From Shimia sagamensis (GTDB taxonomy: Bacteria > Pseudomonadota > Alphaproteobacteria > Rhodobacterales > Rhodobacteraceae), in NCBI RefSeq assembly GCF_900182745.1, contig NZ_FXTY01000002.1, positions 620,001-684,000 of the forward strand: 64,000 nucleotides of DNA, in the 5' to 3' direction. The translations under genes were made by a program, and so were the position numbers. Within the stretch, counting starts at the first letter, position 1. The number at the start of each line of letters is the position of its first letter. Below, in pieces: positions 8,479 to 16,898 of the stretch. A model generated the notes under the pieces. The model was not told the DNA's origin. It made no database searches and saw nothing but the letters and a program-made list of their open reading frames with translations.

Positions 8479-8622
8479 TCACAAAAACAGCACGTCGATG
8501 GCTGTAAGGACAAGAAACACCGGGATGGAGAGCACAGTGGCCAAAAGCACGGCGGCGGTTTTTGTCCATTTCACGGTGGGCACGGAATGGCCCATTACAA
8601 GGGATTGTTCAGACTTTCTCAT
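8479..8622 (-). CDS. Small single-span membrane protein
   Basis: A 47-codon frame: a polar N-terminus of about 20 residues, then a hydrophobic stretch of about 27 residues with TAAVLLATVLSIPVFLVLTA at its core, enough for one membrane span. It ends four bases past the IclR stop and starts 37 bases from the divergent FemAB-like gene. No strong ribosome site precedes the ATG. I do not recognise a family. Hydrophobicity and position support a real gene, but its small size makes this tentative. Confidence 0.4.
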   Translation of the reverse strand: MRKSEQSLVMGHSVPTVKWTKTAAVLLATVLSIPVFLVLTAIDVLFL

Positions 8623-8629
8623 GACTTCA

Positions 8630-8644
8630 TTAACCATGAATTAG
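8630..8644. promoter_or_regulatory. CtrA-like motif
   Basis: TTAACCAT followed by GAATTAG gives TTAA-N7-TTAG, one base off the CtrA full site TTAA-N7-TTAA, and contains the TTAACCAT form reported for alphaproteobacterial CtrA. It sits in the 37-bp gap between the small membrane protein and the FemAB-like gene. Prediction only. Confidence 0.35.
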
Positions 8645-8659
8645 GTTTCAGATGCGTTA

Positions 8660-9547
8660 ATGGCCCTCATGTTGGATGTCTCCCTTCCCCTCCCCGCGCG
8701 CCCGTTGCAACAGAGCCATGAATACCGTCAAGCATTGAGCATGACGGAGGCCCAAACCAAAACGCTGAGCGACGGCACCTTGGTGCTGCGCCGCAAGATT
8801 GGCGGCGTGAACGTCGCTATGTTGCCGCGCGCAACCCTCAAGAAAGCCACCCTGCCCGGCCTGATCCGGGAGGCAGGTTTGCGGCGCGAAGTTTTGGTGC
8901 TCAATCCGGATCATCCGGCACCCTGGCTAGGCAATCTTGGCGCCGTGCCCGTGATGACACCTACCCATGTGGCGGAGCTCACCCTGACCGGCGATCTGCG
9001 CGGGCAAATGCATCAGAAATGGCGCAACCGGTTGGTGTTTGCAGAAAGCCAAGGCCTGCGCCTGACCCGCCAAAACTTACCCATCAAACCTGACAACTGG
9101 ATTTTGCAGCAAGATGCGCAACAACAATCCGCGCGCGGCTATACAACCTGGTCCGAGGCGCTGACGCTGGCCTATAGCAAAGCCAATCGCGGCAGCGCAA
9201 AACTGTTCACCGCGTTTGACGGCAAGACACCCGTCGCGGCAATGCTGTTCCTCTGTCATGGCGACAGCGCAACTTACCACATCAGTCACACCACTGAGGC
9301 GGGACGTGCAGCCAGCGCGCACAACCTGCTTTTATGGGAAGCTATGACCTGGCTGGCGGGCAAAGGCGTGACCACGCTGGAACTGGGTCAGGTGGACACC
9401 GAAAAAGCCGCCGGATTGGCGCGGTTCAAGCTGGGCACGGGGGCCACCCTGCGCCCCTTGGGCGGCAGTTGGTTGTGGTGGCCACCCTTGGGCAAGTTGT
9501 TGTCACCCCTAAGGTTTCTGGACCGCAAGGCTATGTCAGCGGCCTAA
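8660..9547 (+). CDS. FemAB/GNAT-like acyltransferase
   Basis: A 295-residue protein resembling the FemAB-like BioF2/GNAT acyltransferases. The N-terminus has LPLQQS-like wording (RPLQQSHEYRQAL) near residue 14, and the second half has a GNAT-type core (AAMLFLCHGDSATYHISHT, then a GRAASAHNLLLWEA segment and a closing ELGQVDTEKAAGLARFKLG region). Members transfer acyl or aminoacyl groups in cell-envelope or polysaccharide metabolism; the substrate is unknown here. The start could also be the ATG three codons later. Its stop overlaps by four bases the end of the convergent RidA gene, so the two transcripts overlap at their tails. Confidence 0.7.
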   Translation: MALMLDVSLPLPARPLQQSHEYRQALSMTEAQTKTLSDGTLVLRRKIGGVNVAMLPRATLKKATLPGLIREAGLRREVLVLNPDHPAPWLGNLGAVPVMTPTHVAELTLTGDLRGQMHQKWRNRLVFAESQGLRLTRQNLPIKPDNWILQQDAQQQSARGYTTWSEALTLAYSKANRGSAKLFTAFDGKTPVAAMLFLCHGDSATYHISHTTEAGRAASAHNLLLWEAMTWLAGKGVTTLELGQVDTEKAAGLARFKLGTGATLRPLGGSWLWWPPLGKLLSPLRFLDRKAMSAA

Positions 9548-9945
9548 TCCTTGCAGATGTGCGCCGTCGCTTCGATCTCCAGCAGCGCTTCGTCTTCGAC
9601 CAGATCAGCCACCACCACCAAGGACATCGCGGGGAAATGCCGCCCCAACACAGAGCGGTAAGCCTGCCCGATCTCGCGTTGATGCGCCAGATACTCAGAC
9701 TTGCTTTTCACAAACCAGGTCAGCCGCGCAATGTCGCTTGGCTGCCCACCGGCCGCCTCCACAATCTCACAGATGTTCTGCAATACCTGCGTCATCTGGC
9801 CGATGAAATCATGGCTCTCAAAGACCTTCTGACTGTTCCAGCCAATCTGCCCGCCGATGTGCAGCGTGCCGTCCTCGGCCAGCATGCCATTGGCGTAACC
9901 CAGCGCGGGCGCCCAGCCCTCAGGATGTATTGTTTTCAAACCCAT
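9544..9945 (-). CDS. RidA-family enamine/imine deaminase of the kynurenine operon
   Basis: A 133-residue RidA/YjgF/UK114 protein, a small soluble trimer-type enzyme that hydrolyses reactive enamines and imines to ketones plus ammonia. The family pattern is seen in GYANGMLAEDGTLHIGGQIG and in the tail MSLVVVADLVEDEALLEIEA, though the usual arginine of the classical RidA site (near residue 105) is not obvious. It is the last gene of the kynurenine/aminobenzoyl-CoA operon, ten bases after kynU. The monooxygenase/reductase of this pathway gives an amino-cyclohexene carboxyl-CoA, itself an enamine, so RidA could hydrolyse it. That assignment is inference. Confidence 0.85.
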   Translation of the reverse strand: MGLKTIHPEGWAPALGYANGMLAEDGTLHIGGQIGWNSQKVFESHDFIGQMTQVLQNICEIVEAAGGQPSDIARLTWFVKSKSEYLAHQREIGQAYRSVLGRHFPAMSLVVVADLVEDEALLEIEATAHICKD

Positions 9946-9955
9946 AGTCCTCGTC

Positions 9956-11149
9956 TCAGGTCACGCGCGAGCGCACGTTGTACTTTTCCGCGCGCCAGTG
10001 TTCATTGGTCATGACATCCTCGATGATCTTGGCTGCCGCGACAATATCCGCGTCATCCAGATAGAGCGGTGTGAAGCCAAACCGCATGATGTTGGGCGCA
10101 CGGAAATCTCCAATCACCCCACGGTCAATGATCGCCTGCATCGCAGCATAGCCATGCTCAAAGGCAAAAGACACCTGCGAGCCACGTGTGTTGGCGTCCC
10201 GTGGACTGGCCAATGTCAGCATCGGACAGCGCGCTTCTACCTCTTTGATAAACAGATCACTCAGGCGTTGCGATGCGGCGCGCAGGTCGCCCATGTCGAC
10301 CCCGTCCCAGGCCTTCAGCGCTTCTTGCAGCACACCCAATTGCAGGATCGGCGGCGTGCCCACCCGCATGCGCTCGGTCGCGGAGGCCGGGCGGTAGTTC
10401 AATTCCATCGCAAATGGCACATCATGGCCCAGCCATCCAGAGAGCGCAGGCTCGATGTTGTCGACAATGTCAGGGCGCACATAGATAAACGCAGGCGCAC
10501 CGGGCCCTCCGTTGAGGTATTTGTAGGTACAACCCACAGCAAACTCGGCGTTACTGCCCGCCATGTCGACCTGCAACGCACCGGCAGAGTGCGCGAGGTC
10601 CCAGATCATCACCGCGCCAACCTCATGTGCACGTTTGGTAATAGCATTCATGTCGTGCATGCGACCAGAGCGGTAATCCACTTGCGTGAGCATCACCACG
10701 GCGACCTCTTCCGTGATGGCCTCGGCCACATCTTCGGGTGCGGGTGCGCGCAGCTCATAACCCTGATCCAGCGTTTTGATCAGCCCTTCCGCCATATAGA
10801 GGTCAGACGGGAAGTTGCCATTGTCGCTTAGGATAACTTTGCGATCCGGACGCATTTTGATCGCAGCAGCCAGTGCCTGATAGACTTTGATCGACAATGT
10901 GTCGCCAGTGGCCACAGAGCCCGCAGGCGCGCCAATCAACTCGCCAATACGATCACCAACCAGCTGTGGCAAGGCCATCCAACCAGCGGTATTCCACGCT
11001 TTGATCAGCTGGCCGCCCCATTCCTCGGTGATGGTTTTCTGCGCCCGCTCAGCCGCACCTTTGGGCAAGACACCAAGCGAATTGCCATCGAGGTAGATCA
11101 CGCCCTCAGGCACATCAAACAGCTCTTTTCTCGGGAGGTTCACGCCCAT
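9956..11149 (-). CDS. kynU: Kynureninase
   Basis: A 397-residue PLP enzyme that cleaves kynurenine to anthranilate and alanine. Signatures include YLDGNSLG near residue 19, DLAHSAGA near residue 184 (the PLP-pyridine aspartate region) and CTYKYLNGGPGAPA with the PLP lysine at about K210. Length matches the family. I choose the ATG at 11149, two bases after the tryptophan dioxygenase stop; a longer reading would run into that gene without a better start. It sits between tryptophan 2,3-dioxygenase and RidA. No kynurenine formamidase is present in the window, so that step must be encoded elsewhere. Confidence 0.95.
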   Translation of the reverse strand: MGVNLPRKELFDVPEGVIYLDGNSLGVLPKGAAERAQKTITEEWGGQLIKAWNTAGWMALPQLVGDRIGELIGAPAGSVATGDTLSIKVYQALAAAIKMRPDRKVILSDNGNFPSDLYMAEGLIKTLDQGYELRAPAPEDVAEAITEEVAVVMLTQVDYRSGRMHDMNAITKRAHEVGAVMIWDLAHSAGALQVDMAGSNAEFAVGCTYKYLNGGPGAPAFIYVRPDIVDNIEPALSGWLGHDVPFAMELNYRPASATERMRVGTPPILQLGVLQEALKAWDGVDMGDLRAASQRLSDLFIKEVEARCPMLTLASPRDANTRGSQVSFAFEHGYAAMQAIIDRGVIGDFRAPNIMRFGFTPLYLDDADIVAAAKIIEDVMTNEHWRAEKYNVRSRVT

Positions 11150-11151
11150 GC

Positions 11152-11991
11152 TCACAAGTCTCCGCGCAAGTGCCAAAGTTCAGGGAAAAGTTCCACGTCC
11201 AGCATCCTGCGCAGATACTGCACGCCCGACGTGCCGCCGGTCCCGCGTTTGAATCCGATCACCCGTTCCACTGTAGTAACGTGATTGAACCGCCAGCGAC
11301 GGAAGTAATCCTCCAGATCGACCAGTTTCTCGGCCAACTCATAGAGCCGCCAATGGGTGTCCACATCCTCATAAACGGTTTTCCAGCGCGCCTGGATCTC
11401 TTCCACAACACTGTGTGGCTGGTTCAGTTGCGGCGCAGGCATGGCGCTGTCATCACCGTCCAGCGACACAAACAGGTAACGGATCACCTCATCATAAAAA
11501 CTCGGTTGCGCCAGTTCTGCTTCCAGCGCGGCCTTGGCCTCTGGCACATGGGCGTGCGGCTTCACCATATTGGGATTGCGATTGCCCAACACATATTCGA
11601 TCAACCGGTATTGATGGCTCTGAAATCCGGAAGACGGCCCCAGGGTTTCACGGAACGTCGTGTAATCCGCCGGCGTCATGGTGCGCAACACGTCCCACGC
11701 GTTGTTGAGCTGTTCAAAGATACGGCTTACACGGGCGAGCATCTTGAACATATGGCTCAAATCACCGGCTTTCAGGGCCTCGCGCGCTGCGCCCAGCTCA
11801 TGCAAGGCCAGCTTCATCCAGAGTTCTGACGTCTGATGCTGGATGATAAACAACATCTCGTCATGCGCGTCACTCTGCGGATGCTGCTGGGTCAGGATGC
11901 CGTCCAGATGCAGGTAATCACCATACGACATGGCGTCTTTGAAGGACATTTTGGCACCGTCAGAGGACGGATCATAAGCTGTGTCGGTCAT
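11152..11991 (-). CDS. kynA: Tryptophan 2,3-dioxygenase
   Basis: A 279-residue haem dioxygenase that opens L-tryptophan to N-formylkynurenine. The [14 protein letters not shown] segment holds the distal histidine (about H52) and the C-terminal [14 protein letters not shown] holds the axial haem ligand (about H237), followed by the GTGGTSG substrate-binding loop. Length agrees with bacterial enzymes. It lies nine bases after the aryl-CoA ligase stop and two bases before kynU, so it is in the middle of the same operon. Product flow is tryptophan to N-formylkynurenine, then kynurenine (formamidase not seen), then anthranilate via KynU. Confidence 0.95.
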   Translation of the reverse strand: MTDTAYDPSSDGAKMSFKDAMSYGDYLHLDGILTQQHPQSDAHDEMLFIIQHQTSELWMKLALHELGAAREALKAGDLSHMFKMLARVSRIFEQLNNAWDVLRTMTPADYTTFRETLGPSSGFQSHQYRLIEYVLGNRNPNMVKPHAHVPEAKAALEAELAQPSFYDEVIRYLFVSLDGDDSAMPAPQLNQPHSVVEEIQARWKTVYEDVDTHWRLYELAEKLVDLEDYFRRWRFNHVTTVERVIGFKRGTGGTSGVQYLRRMLDVELFPELWHLRGDL

Positions 11992-12000
11992 TGAATTTCC

Positions 12001-13617
12001 TTAAATCTCTGGCTGCAGCCGAAACCGTTGAATCTTGCCGGTTTCCGTCTTAGGCAACGCCTCGGTGAACACTACCGAGCGTGGGTATTTGTAAGGGGCA
12101 ATGGTCGCTTTGACGTGGTCTTGCAGCACCTTAGCCGTGGTGTCATCCGCTGCGAAACCAACAGCCGTGACCACATGCGCCTGTACAATGGCACCGCGTG
12201 CTTCATCCGGCACACCAATCACGGCACATTCAGCCACCGCCTCGTGTGCCAGCAAGGCCGCCTCCACCTCCGGGCCGGCAATATTGTAGCCAGAAGAGAT
12301 GATCATGTCGTCGTTGCGGGCAGCAAAGTGGAAGTAGCCGTCTTCGTCCTGCCAAAAGGCATCGCCGGAGATGTTCCAGCCATCCACGACATACTCGTCC
12401 TGGCGTTCACCGCGCAGATAACGACAGCCGGTTGGACCACGCACCGCCAACCGTCCAACCTCGCCGCGCGGCAGGCTGTTGCCATCCAGCCCCACAACTT
12501 TGGCTTCATAGCCAGTTACAGGCTTGCCGGTACAGGCAGGACGGTGATCGTCAAAGCGGTTGGAAATGAAGATGTGCAGCAGCTCGGTTGCGCCAATGCC
12601 ATCGAGCATCGGCTTGCCGGTTTTGGTCCGCCATTCCTCATAGACAGGTGCAGGCAATGTCTCCCCGGCACTGACCGCCGCGCGAAGAGAGGACAGGTCT
12701 GCGCCCTCGTCCATCGCGGCCAGCATCGCACGGTAGGCCGTTGGCGCGGTGAAGCAGACCGTGGCTTTATATTTTTCGATGATCTCAATCATATTGGGCG
12801 GCGTCGCCTGCTCCAGAAGCGTTGCAGCCGCACCAAACCGCAGCGGAAAAATCGCCAAGCCACCAAGGCCAAAGGTAAACGCCAGCGGCGGCGAGCCTAC
12901 AAAAACATCTTCCGGCTGCACATCCAGCACTTCTTTGGCATAGCCATCAGCAATGATCATCAGGTCACGATGAAAATGCATGGTGCCTTTGGGCTCACCC
13001 GTGCTGCCTGAGGTGAAGCCAATCAGCGCCACATCATCTGCTGCTGTCGGCACCGCCTCAAACGTCACGGGTTTCTCAAGCGCCAGCCGGTCCAGCTCCG
13101 CGTTATGGTTGGCGGTGCCGTCAAAGCCAATGACTTTGAGATCGTCACACGCCTCGGCACATGCCTCCATTTCTTCCATCAGCCGCGTGTCACAAATCGC
13201 ATGACTGATCTGTGCCGTGTCGACATATTTGGTTAGCTCCACCGCGCGCAGCATCGGCATGGTGTTCACCACCACCGCGCCTGCCTTGGTCGCTGCCAAC
13301 CAACACGCCACCATGGCAGGGTTGTTGGAAGAGCGAATGATCACGCGATTTCCCGGTTTTACCCCTAAATCTTCAACCAACACATGCGCCAGCCGATTGG
13401 TCCAGTCGGTCAGCTCCTTGTAGGTACGCCGCCGGCCATTCCCAATCAACGCGGTGTTGTCGCCAAAGCCTTTGGCCACCATGCCGTCGGTTAATTCCCA
13501 ACCGGCGTTCATCTGCTCGGGATACTCAAACCCGGCCAACAACAGGTCCGGCCACATCTCCTTTGGGGGGAGATTGTCCCGCGTGAAGCTGTCCTCATGT
13601 GCGCTTGCGCCCATCAT
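12001..13617 (-). CDS. 2-aminobenzoate (anthranilate)-CoA ligase
   Basis: A 538-residue adenylate-forming enzyme of the benzoate-CoA ligase group. The P-loop-like [13 protein letters not shown] near residue 199, the SAGETLP and [14 protein letters not shown] segments, the hinge [18 protein letters not shown] near residue 433 and the catalytic-lysine tail [11 protein letters not shown] are all present. Context (tryptophan dioxygenase, kynureninase, aminobenzoyl-CoA monooxygenase) points to anthranilate as substrate: ATP plus CoA gives 2-aminobenzoyl-CoA. Its ATG overlaps the stop of the acyl-CoA dehydrogenase gene. Two adjacent ATGs make the exact start uncertain by one codon. A related benzoate or salicylate specificity cannot be excluded from sequence alone. 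Confidence 0.9.
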   Translation of the reverse strand: MMGASAHEDSFTRDNLPPKEMWPDLLLAGFEYPEQMNAGWELTDGMVAKGFGDNTALIGNGRRRTYKELTDWTNRLAHVLVEDLGVKPGNRVIIRSSNNPAMVACWLAATKAGAVVVNTMPMLRAVELTKYVDTAQISHAICDTRLMEEMEACAEACDDLKVIGFDGTANHNAELDRLALEKPVTFEAVPTAADDVALIGFTSGSTGEPKGTMHFHRDLMIIADGYAKEVLDVQPEDVFVGSPPLAFTFGLGGLAIFPLRFGAAATLLEQATPPNMIEIIEKYKATVCFTAPTAYRAMLAAMDEGADLSSLRAAVSAGETLPAPVYEEWRTKTGKPMLDGIGATELLHIFISNRFDDHRPACTGKPVTGYEAKVVGLDGNSLPRGEVGRLAVRGPTGCRYLRGERQDEYVVDGWNISGDAFWQDEDGYFHFAARNDDMIISSGYNIAGPEVEAALLAHEAVAECAVIGVPDEARGAIVQAHVVTAVGFAADDTTAKVLQDHVKATIAPYKYPRSVVFTEALPKTETGKIQRFRLQPEI

Positions 13618-14780
13618 TTTCTCGCTCCTTCTGCTGCTGCATTGGCCAACGTCTGGCGCGCAATCACCACGCGCTGCACGTCGCTTGCGCCCTCATAAAT
13701 ACGCAAAGCCCGGATCTCACGATAAAGCCTCTCCACCACCTCGCCGGATCTGACCCCGTCACCGCCAAACAGCTGTACAGCTTTGTCGATCACCTGTTGC
13801 GCATGGTCGGTTGCGAAGAGTTTGGCCATGGCCGCTTCACGTGTCACCCGCGGTGCACCGGAATCCTTGGCCCAGGCTGCGCGGTAAACCAGCAGCGCCG
13901 CCGCATCCACATCCAGCGCCATATCCGCAATATGCCCCTGCACCATCTGCAATTCAAACAGCGGTGCCCCCTGAACCTCGCGCGCTTGCACGCGTGTCAC
14001 GGCCTCATCCAACGCCCGCCGGGCAAAGCCAAGCGCCGCCGCCGCAACCGTGGAGCGAAACACGTCCAGCACTGACATGGCGATGGCAAAGCCGCGGCCT
14101 GCCTCACCAATCAAAGCATCCGCTGGAATGCGGCAATTCTCAAACCGCAGGGTTGCCAATGGGTGCGGCGCAATGGTCTCCAACCGCTCAACCACAGACA
14201 GCCCCGGCGTGTCCGCAGGCACCACAAAGGCGCTCAGCCCTTTGGCCCCCGGCGCCTCACCAGTTCGGGCAAAGACGGCATAGACGTCCGCAATTCCGCC
14301 ATTGGAAATCCAGGTCTTCTCACCATTGAGCACAAACTCATTGCCATCTTGAACTGCGGTCATAGTGGAATTGGCCACGTCAGAGCCAGATTGCGGCTCG
14401 GTCAGCGCAAACGCGGCAATCGCTTTGCCCGCCCGTGTCAGTGGCAGCCACTTGGCCTTCTGTGCCGCCGAGCCAAACAATGAAATCGCTCCAGTGCCCA
14501 GCCCCTGCATGGCAAATGCAAAATCCGCCAAACCGTCATGCCGCGCCAATATCTCCCGGCTTAAACACAGCGTCCGCACATCCAGCGCGCCGTCCTCCGC
14601 CGCCGTGGCCTGCAAGACCCCAGCCTCCCCCAACCGCGCGACCAGATCACGACAGCTGTCATCCACATCCGCATGGTTGACCGAGGCCAAAGCCTGCTCT
14701 GCCCAGGCTTCCAGCTCCGCAGCACACGTACGATGCGCCTCCTCAAAGAAAGGCCAGTCCAAAAAAGTTTGATCCGCCAT
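13614..14780 (-). CDS. Acyl-CoA dehydrogenase of the aminobenzoyl-CoA operon
   Basis: A 388-residue FAD-dependent acyl-CoA dehydrogenase. The [18 protein letters not shown] segment near residue 124 and [18 protein letters not shown] near residue 156 are the flavin and acyl-CoA binding signatures, and the C-terminal [16 protein letters not shown] near residue 360 carries the conserved end motif with the family glutamate position nearby. In the 2-aminobenzoyl-CoA route, the non-aromatic ring product is further processed by beta-oxidation-like steps; this enzyme and the enoyl-CoA hydratase are the likely workers. It overlaps the ligase gene by four bases. A gap of 100 bases with two short hairpins separates it from the upstream hydratase. 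Confidence 0.9.
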   Translation of the reverse strand: MADQTFLDWPFFEEAHRTCAAELEAWAEQALASVNHADVDDSCRDLVARLGEAGVLQATAAEDGALDVRTLCLSREILARHDGLADFAFAMQGLGTGAISLFGSAAQKAKWLPLTRAGKAIAAFALTEPQSGSDVANSTMTAVQDGNEFVLNGEKTWISNGGIADVYAVFARTGEAPGAKGLSAFVVPADTPGLSVVERLETIAPHPLATLRFENCRIPADALIGEAGRGFAIAMSVLDVFRSTVAAAALGFARRALDEAVTRVQAREVQGAPLFELQMVQGHIADMALDVDAAALLVYRAAWAKDSGAPRVTREAAMAKLFATDHAQQVIDKAVQLFGGDGVRSGEVVERLYREIRALRIYEGASDVQRVVIARQTLANAAAEGARK

Positions 14781-14823
14781 GTGAAAGCCTCCCCTGCTTT
14801 CTCATTCCCCAAATATCCCGGGG

Positions 14824-14872
14824 GTGTGGGGGCTGGCCCCCAACTTAACCTGCGTGTGGGGGCTACCCCCCA
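14824..14872. repeat. Two direct copies of a short GGGGGC hairpin
   Basis: GTGTGGGGGCTGGCCCCCA and GTGTGGGGGCTACCCCCCA lie 30 bases apart. Each folds into a 6-7 bp G/C hairpin. They fill the only sizeable gap in the operon, between hydratase and dehydrogenase, and could damp or stabilise transcription there. This is similar to small palindromic elements common in roseobacter intergenic DNA. Confidence 0.55.
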
Positions 14873-14880
14873 AAAAACTG

Positions 14881-15681
14881 TCAGTCGCCTTCAAACACCG
14901 GGCGCTCTTTGGCAACAAAGGCATGATAGGCCCGATGGAAATCCTGCCCCTGCATACAAATCGCCTGTGCCTGTGCCTCAGCCTCAATTGCCTGCTCAAT
15001 CGACATCGCCCATTCCTGCGCCAGCATGGTTTTGGTCATCATATTGGCAAAGCCTGGACCGTCCGCGATGCGTCGCGCCAAAGCTTGGGCTTCTGTCATC
15101 AGCGCATCTGCCGCAACCACACGGTTGAAATAGCCCCAATTGTGACCTTCCTCTGCGGTCATGGCGCGACCGAGATACAGCAACTCCGCCGCACGGCCCT
15201 GCCCAATAATGCGCGGCAGGATCGCGCAGGCGCCCATGTCGCAACCCGCCAACCCCACGCGGTTGAATAGAAACGCCGTTTTTGCTTCCGGTGTGGCAAT
15301 GCGCAGATCAGACGCCATGGAAATGATCGCCCCCGCGCCGGCACAGATACCATCCACCGCCGCAATAATCGGCTTGCCGCAGTTGACCATGGCTTTCACC
15401 AAATCCCCGGTCATACGCGTAAACGCCAACAACTCTTTCATGTTCATCTTGGTCAGCGGGCCAATGATGTCATGCACATCACCACCGGAACTGAAATTGC
15501 CGCCGTTGGGCGCAAACACCACCGCCTTGACCTCGTCATCATAGCTCAGATCGCGAAACCAATCACGCAGCTCGGCGTAGCTGTCAAATGTCAGCGGGTT
15601 TTTCCGCTCCGGCCGGTTGAGCTGCACCGTCGCGATGCCATCCACAACACTGCACAAAAAGTGCTCCACATCCGTGCGCAT
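14881..15681 (-). CDS. Enoyl-CoA hydratase/isomerase-family protein
   Basis: A 266-residue crotonase-fold protein. The oxyanion-hole segments are [11 protein letters not shown] near residue 62 and [19 protein letters not shown] near residue 111; the second conserved acidic position falls in the GLAGCDMGA region near residue 142, where a glycine/cysteine-rich stretch replaces the usual hydratase EVGIG-type sequence. It may therefore be a ring-processing hydratase or hydrolase rather than a plain enoyl-CoA hydratase. It lies three bases after the MarR gene and before the acyl-CoA dehydrogenase in the anthranilate operon. Confidence 0.85.
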   Translation of the reverse strand: MRTDVEHFLCSVVDGIATVQLNRPERKNPLTFDSYAELRDWFRDLSYDDEVKAVVFAPNGGNFSSGGDVHDIIGPLTKMNMKELLAFTRMTGDLVKAMVNCGKPIIAAVDGICAGAGAIISMASDLRIATPEAKTAFLFNRVGLAGCDMGACAILPRIIGQGRAAELLYLGRAMTAEEGHNWGYFNRVVAADALMTEAQALARRIADGPGFANMMTKTMLAQEWAMSIEQAIEAEAQAQAICMQGQDFHRAYHAFVAKERPVFEGD

Positions 15682-15684
15682 CGC

Positions 15685-16143
15685 TCAGATCTCCCTGTCT
15701 TCCAATGTCTCGATCAGCCGTTCCAGACGGGTGGCCATGCCCTCCACATCATCCGCACCAAGCCCGCCCAGCATCTCATCCAACCAGCTTTCGTGCGTCG
15801 CTGCGTGCAGTGCAAAGGCGGCGATGCCCTTGTCCGTCAACTTCACTAGCGCAGCACGCCGATCCCCTGGCACCGCCACACGTTGCGCCAACCCTTCGTC
15901 TGAGAGCTTGTCAACAATACCGGTGACGTTCCCGTTAGAAACGCGCAATAACTCACTGATTTGGCTCATTTTTTGACCTTCAGAAAAACGCGCCAACACG
16001 CTCATCACATCAAACCGCGGCAGGGTGCTGTCAAATTCCCGGCGCAGGCGGCGTCGAATTTCATCTTCGATCATGCCGGAGGCTTTCAAAAGCTTCAGCC
16101 AAAGCCGCAGCCGCTCTTTGCTCAGGTCGCTTGTCTCGCTCAT
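15685..16143 (-). CDS. MarR-family regulator of the anthranilate operon
   Basis: A 152-residue MarR regulator. The winged-helix core is at residues 45-105 (FDVMSVLARFSEGQKMSQIS, then GNVTGIVDKLSDEGLA and the basic wing AVPGDRRAALVKLTDKG). MarR proteins bind palindromes and are released by aromatic acids or their CoA esters. It overlaps the SDR gene (ATGA) and sits three bases before the hydratase, so it is made inside the operon it probably controls. A perfect TTCAAGCTTGAA palindrome upstream of the first gene is a natural operator, implying autoregulation; the ligand may be 2-aminobenzoyl-CoA, which is inference. Confidence 0.9.
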   Translation of the reverse strand: MSETSDLSKERLRLWLKLLKASGMIEDEIRRRLRREFDSTLPRFDVMSVLARFSEGQKMSQISELLRVSNGNVTGIVDKLSDEGLAQRVAVPGDRRAALVKLTDKGIAAFALHAATHESWLDEMLGGLGADDVEGMATRLERLIETLEDREI

Positions 16144-16898
16144 ACCTCCCCTCCCGACAGGGTCATCGCGTGGCCGTTCACCGAGCGCGCCACGTCTTCA
16201 CACAGCCACAACGCGGCGCCAGCCACTTCGTCCACCTCAATAAACCGCCCCTGCGGATTGCCCCGCGTGAGGCTGGCCCGGGCCTTCGCCTCGTCCATGC
16301 CGGTCTTCTCCGCGATATTGGTAATCGAGCGGTCCAGCATCGGCGTGTCGACAAACCCCGGACAGATTGCATTGGCGGTGATGCCGCTGTTGCCCAATTC
16401 CATGGCCACGGAACGGGTCAGCCCGACCACCCCATGTTTGGCTGCGCAATAGCCGCTGACATAGGGGTAGCCTTTGAGGCCTGCCGTCGACGCCACAGCA
16501 ATCAACCGTCCCCACCCAGCGTGTTGCATATCCGGCAACGCCGCCTGCCAGACGTTCACCACGCCAGCGAGGTTCACATTCAGCATGGCGTTCAAATGAT
16601 CCGGCGTCATTTTGGCAAAAGGCACGCTTTCCGCCGCACCTGCATTGGCGACGACAATTTCAATCGGGCCATCCAACGCCCGCGCTTCACCAAAGGTCGC
16701 CCGCACAGCTTCTGCGTCGGTCACATCACAGCATTTCCAGCCAATGAACTTGTGCTTGCCCGCCACTTCCCGAAGCGGTGCCTCGCGTCTGCCCACCACG
16801 GTGACCTTTGCACCGGCGTGCGCCATGGCCTCGGCAATCGCGGCCCCAACGCCGGTGCCGCCGCCGGTCACCACCACATGTTTGCCTGCGATACTCAT
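16140..16898 (-). CDS. SDR-family dehydrogenase of the aminobenzoyl-CoA operon
   Basis: A 252-residue classical short-chain dehydrogenase. The NAD(P)-binding [14 protein letters not shown] is at residues 11-24, NAGAAES near residue 85, and the catalytic Ser-Tyr-Lys pattern appears as [22 protein letters not shown] near residues 136-157 (split here: Ser in ASTAG, Tyr in SGYCAAK). It probably oxidises or reduces a hydroxy/oxo-cyclohexane carboxyl-CoA intermediate. It overlaps the large monooxygenase/reductase by four bases and MarR by four bases. Which carbon it acts on cannot be read from sequence. Confidence 0.9.
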   Translation of the reverse strand: MSIAGKHVVVTGGGTGVGAAIAEAMAHAGAKVTVVGRREAPLREVAGKHKFIGWKCCDVTDAEAVRATFGEARALDGPIEIVVANAGAAESVPFAKMTPDHLNAMLNVNLAGVVNVWQAALPDMQHAGWGRLIAVASTAGLKGYPYVSGYCAAKHGVVGLTRSVAMELGNSGITANAICPGFVDTPMLDRSITNIAEKTGMDEAKARASLTRGNPQGRFIEVDEVAGAALWLCEDVARSVNGHAMTLSGGEV

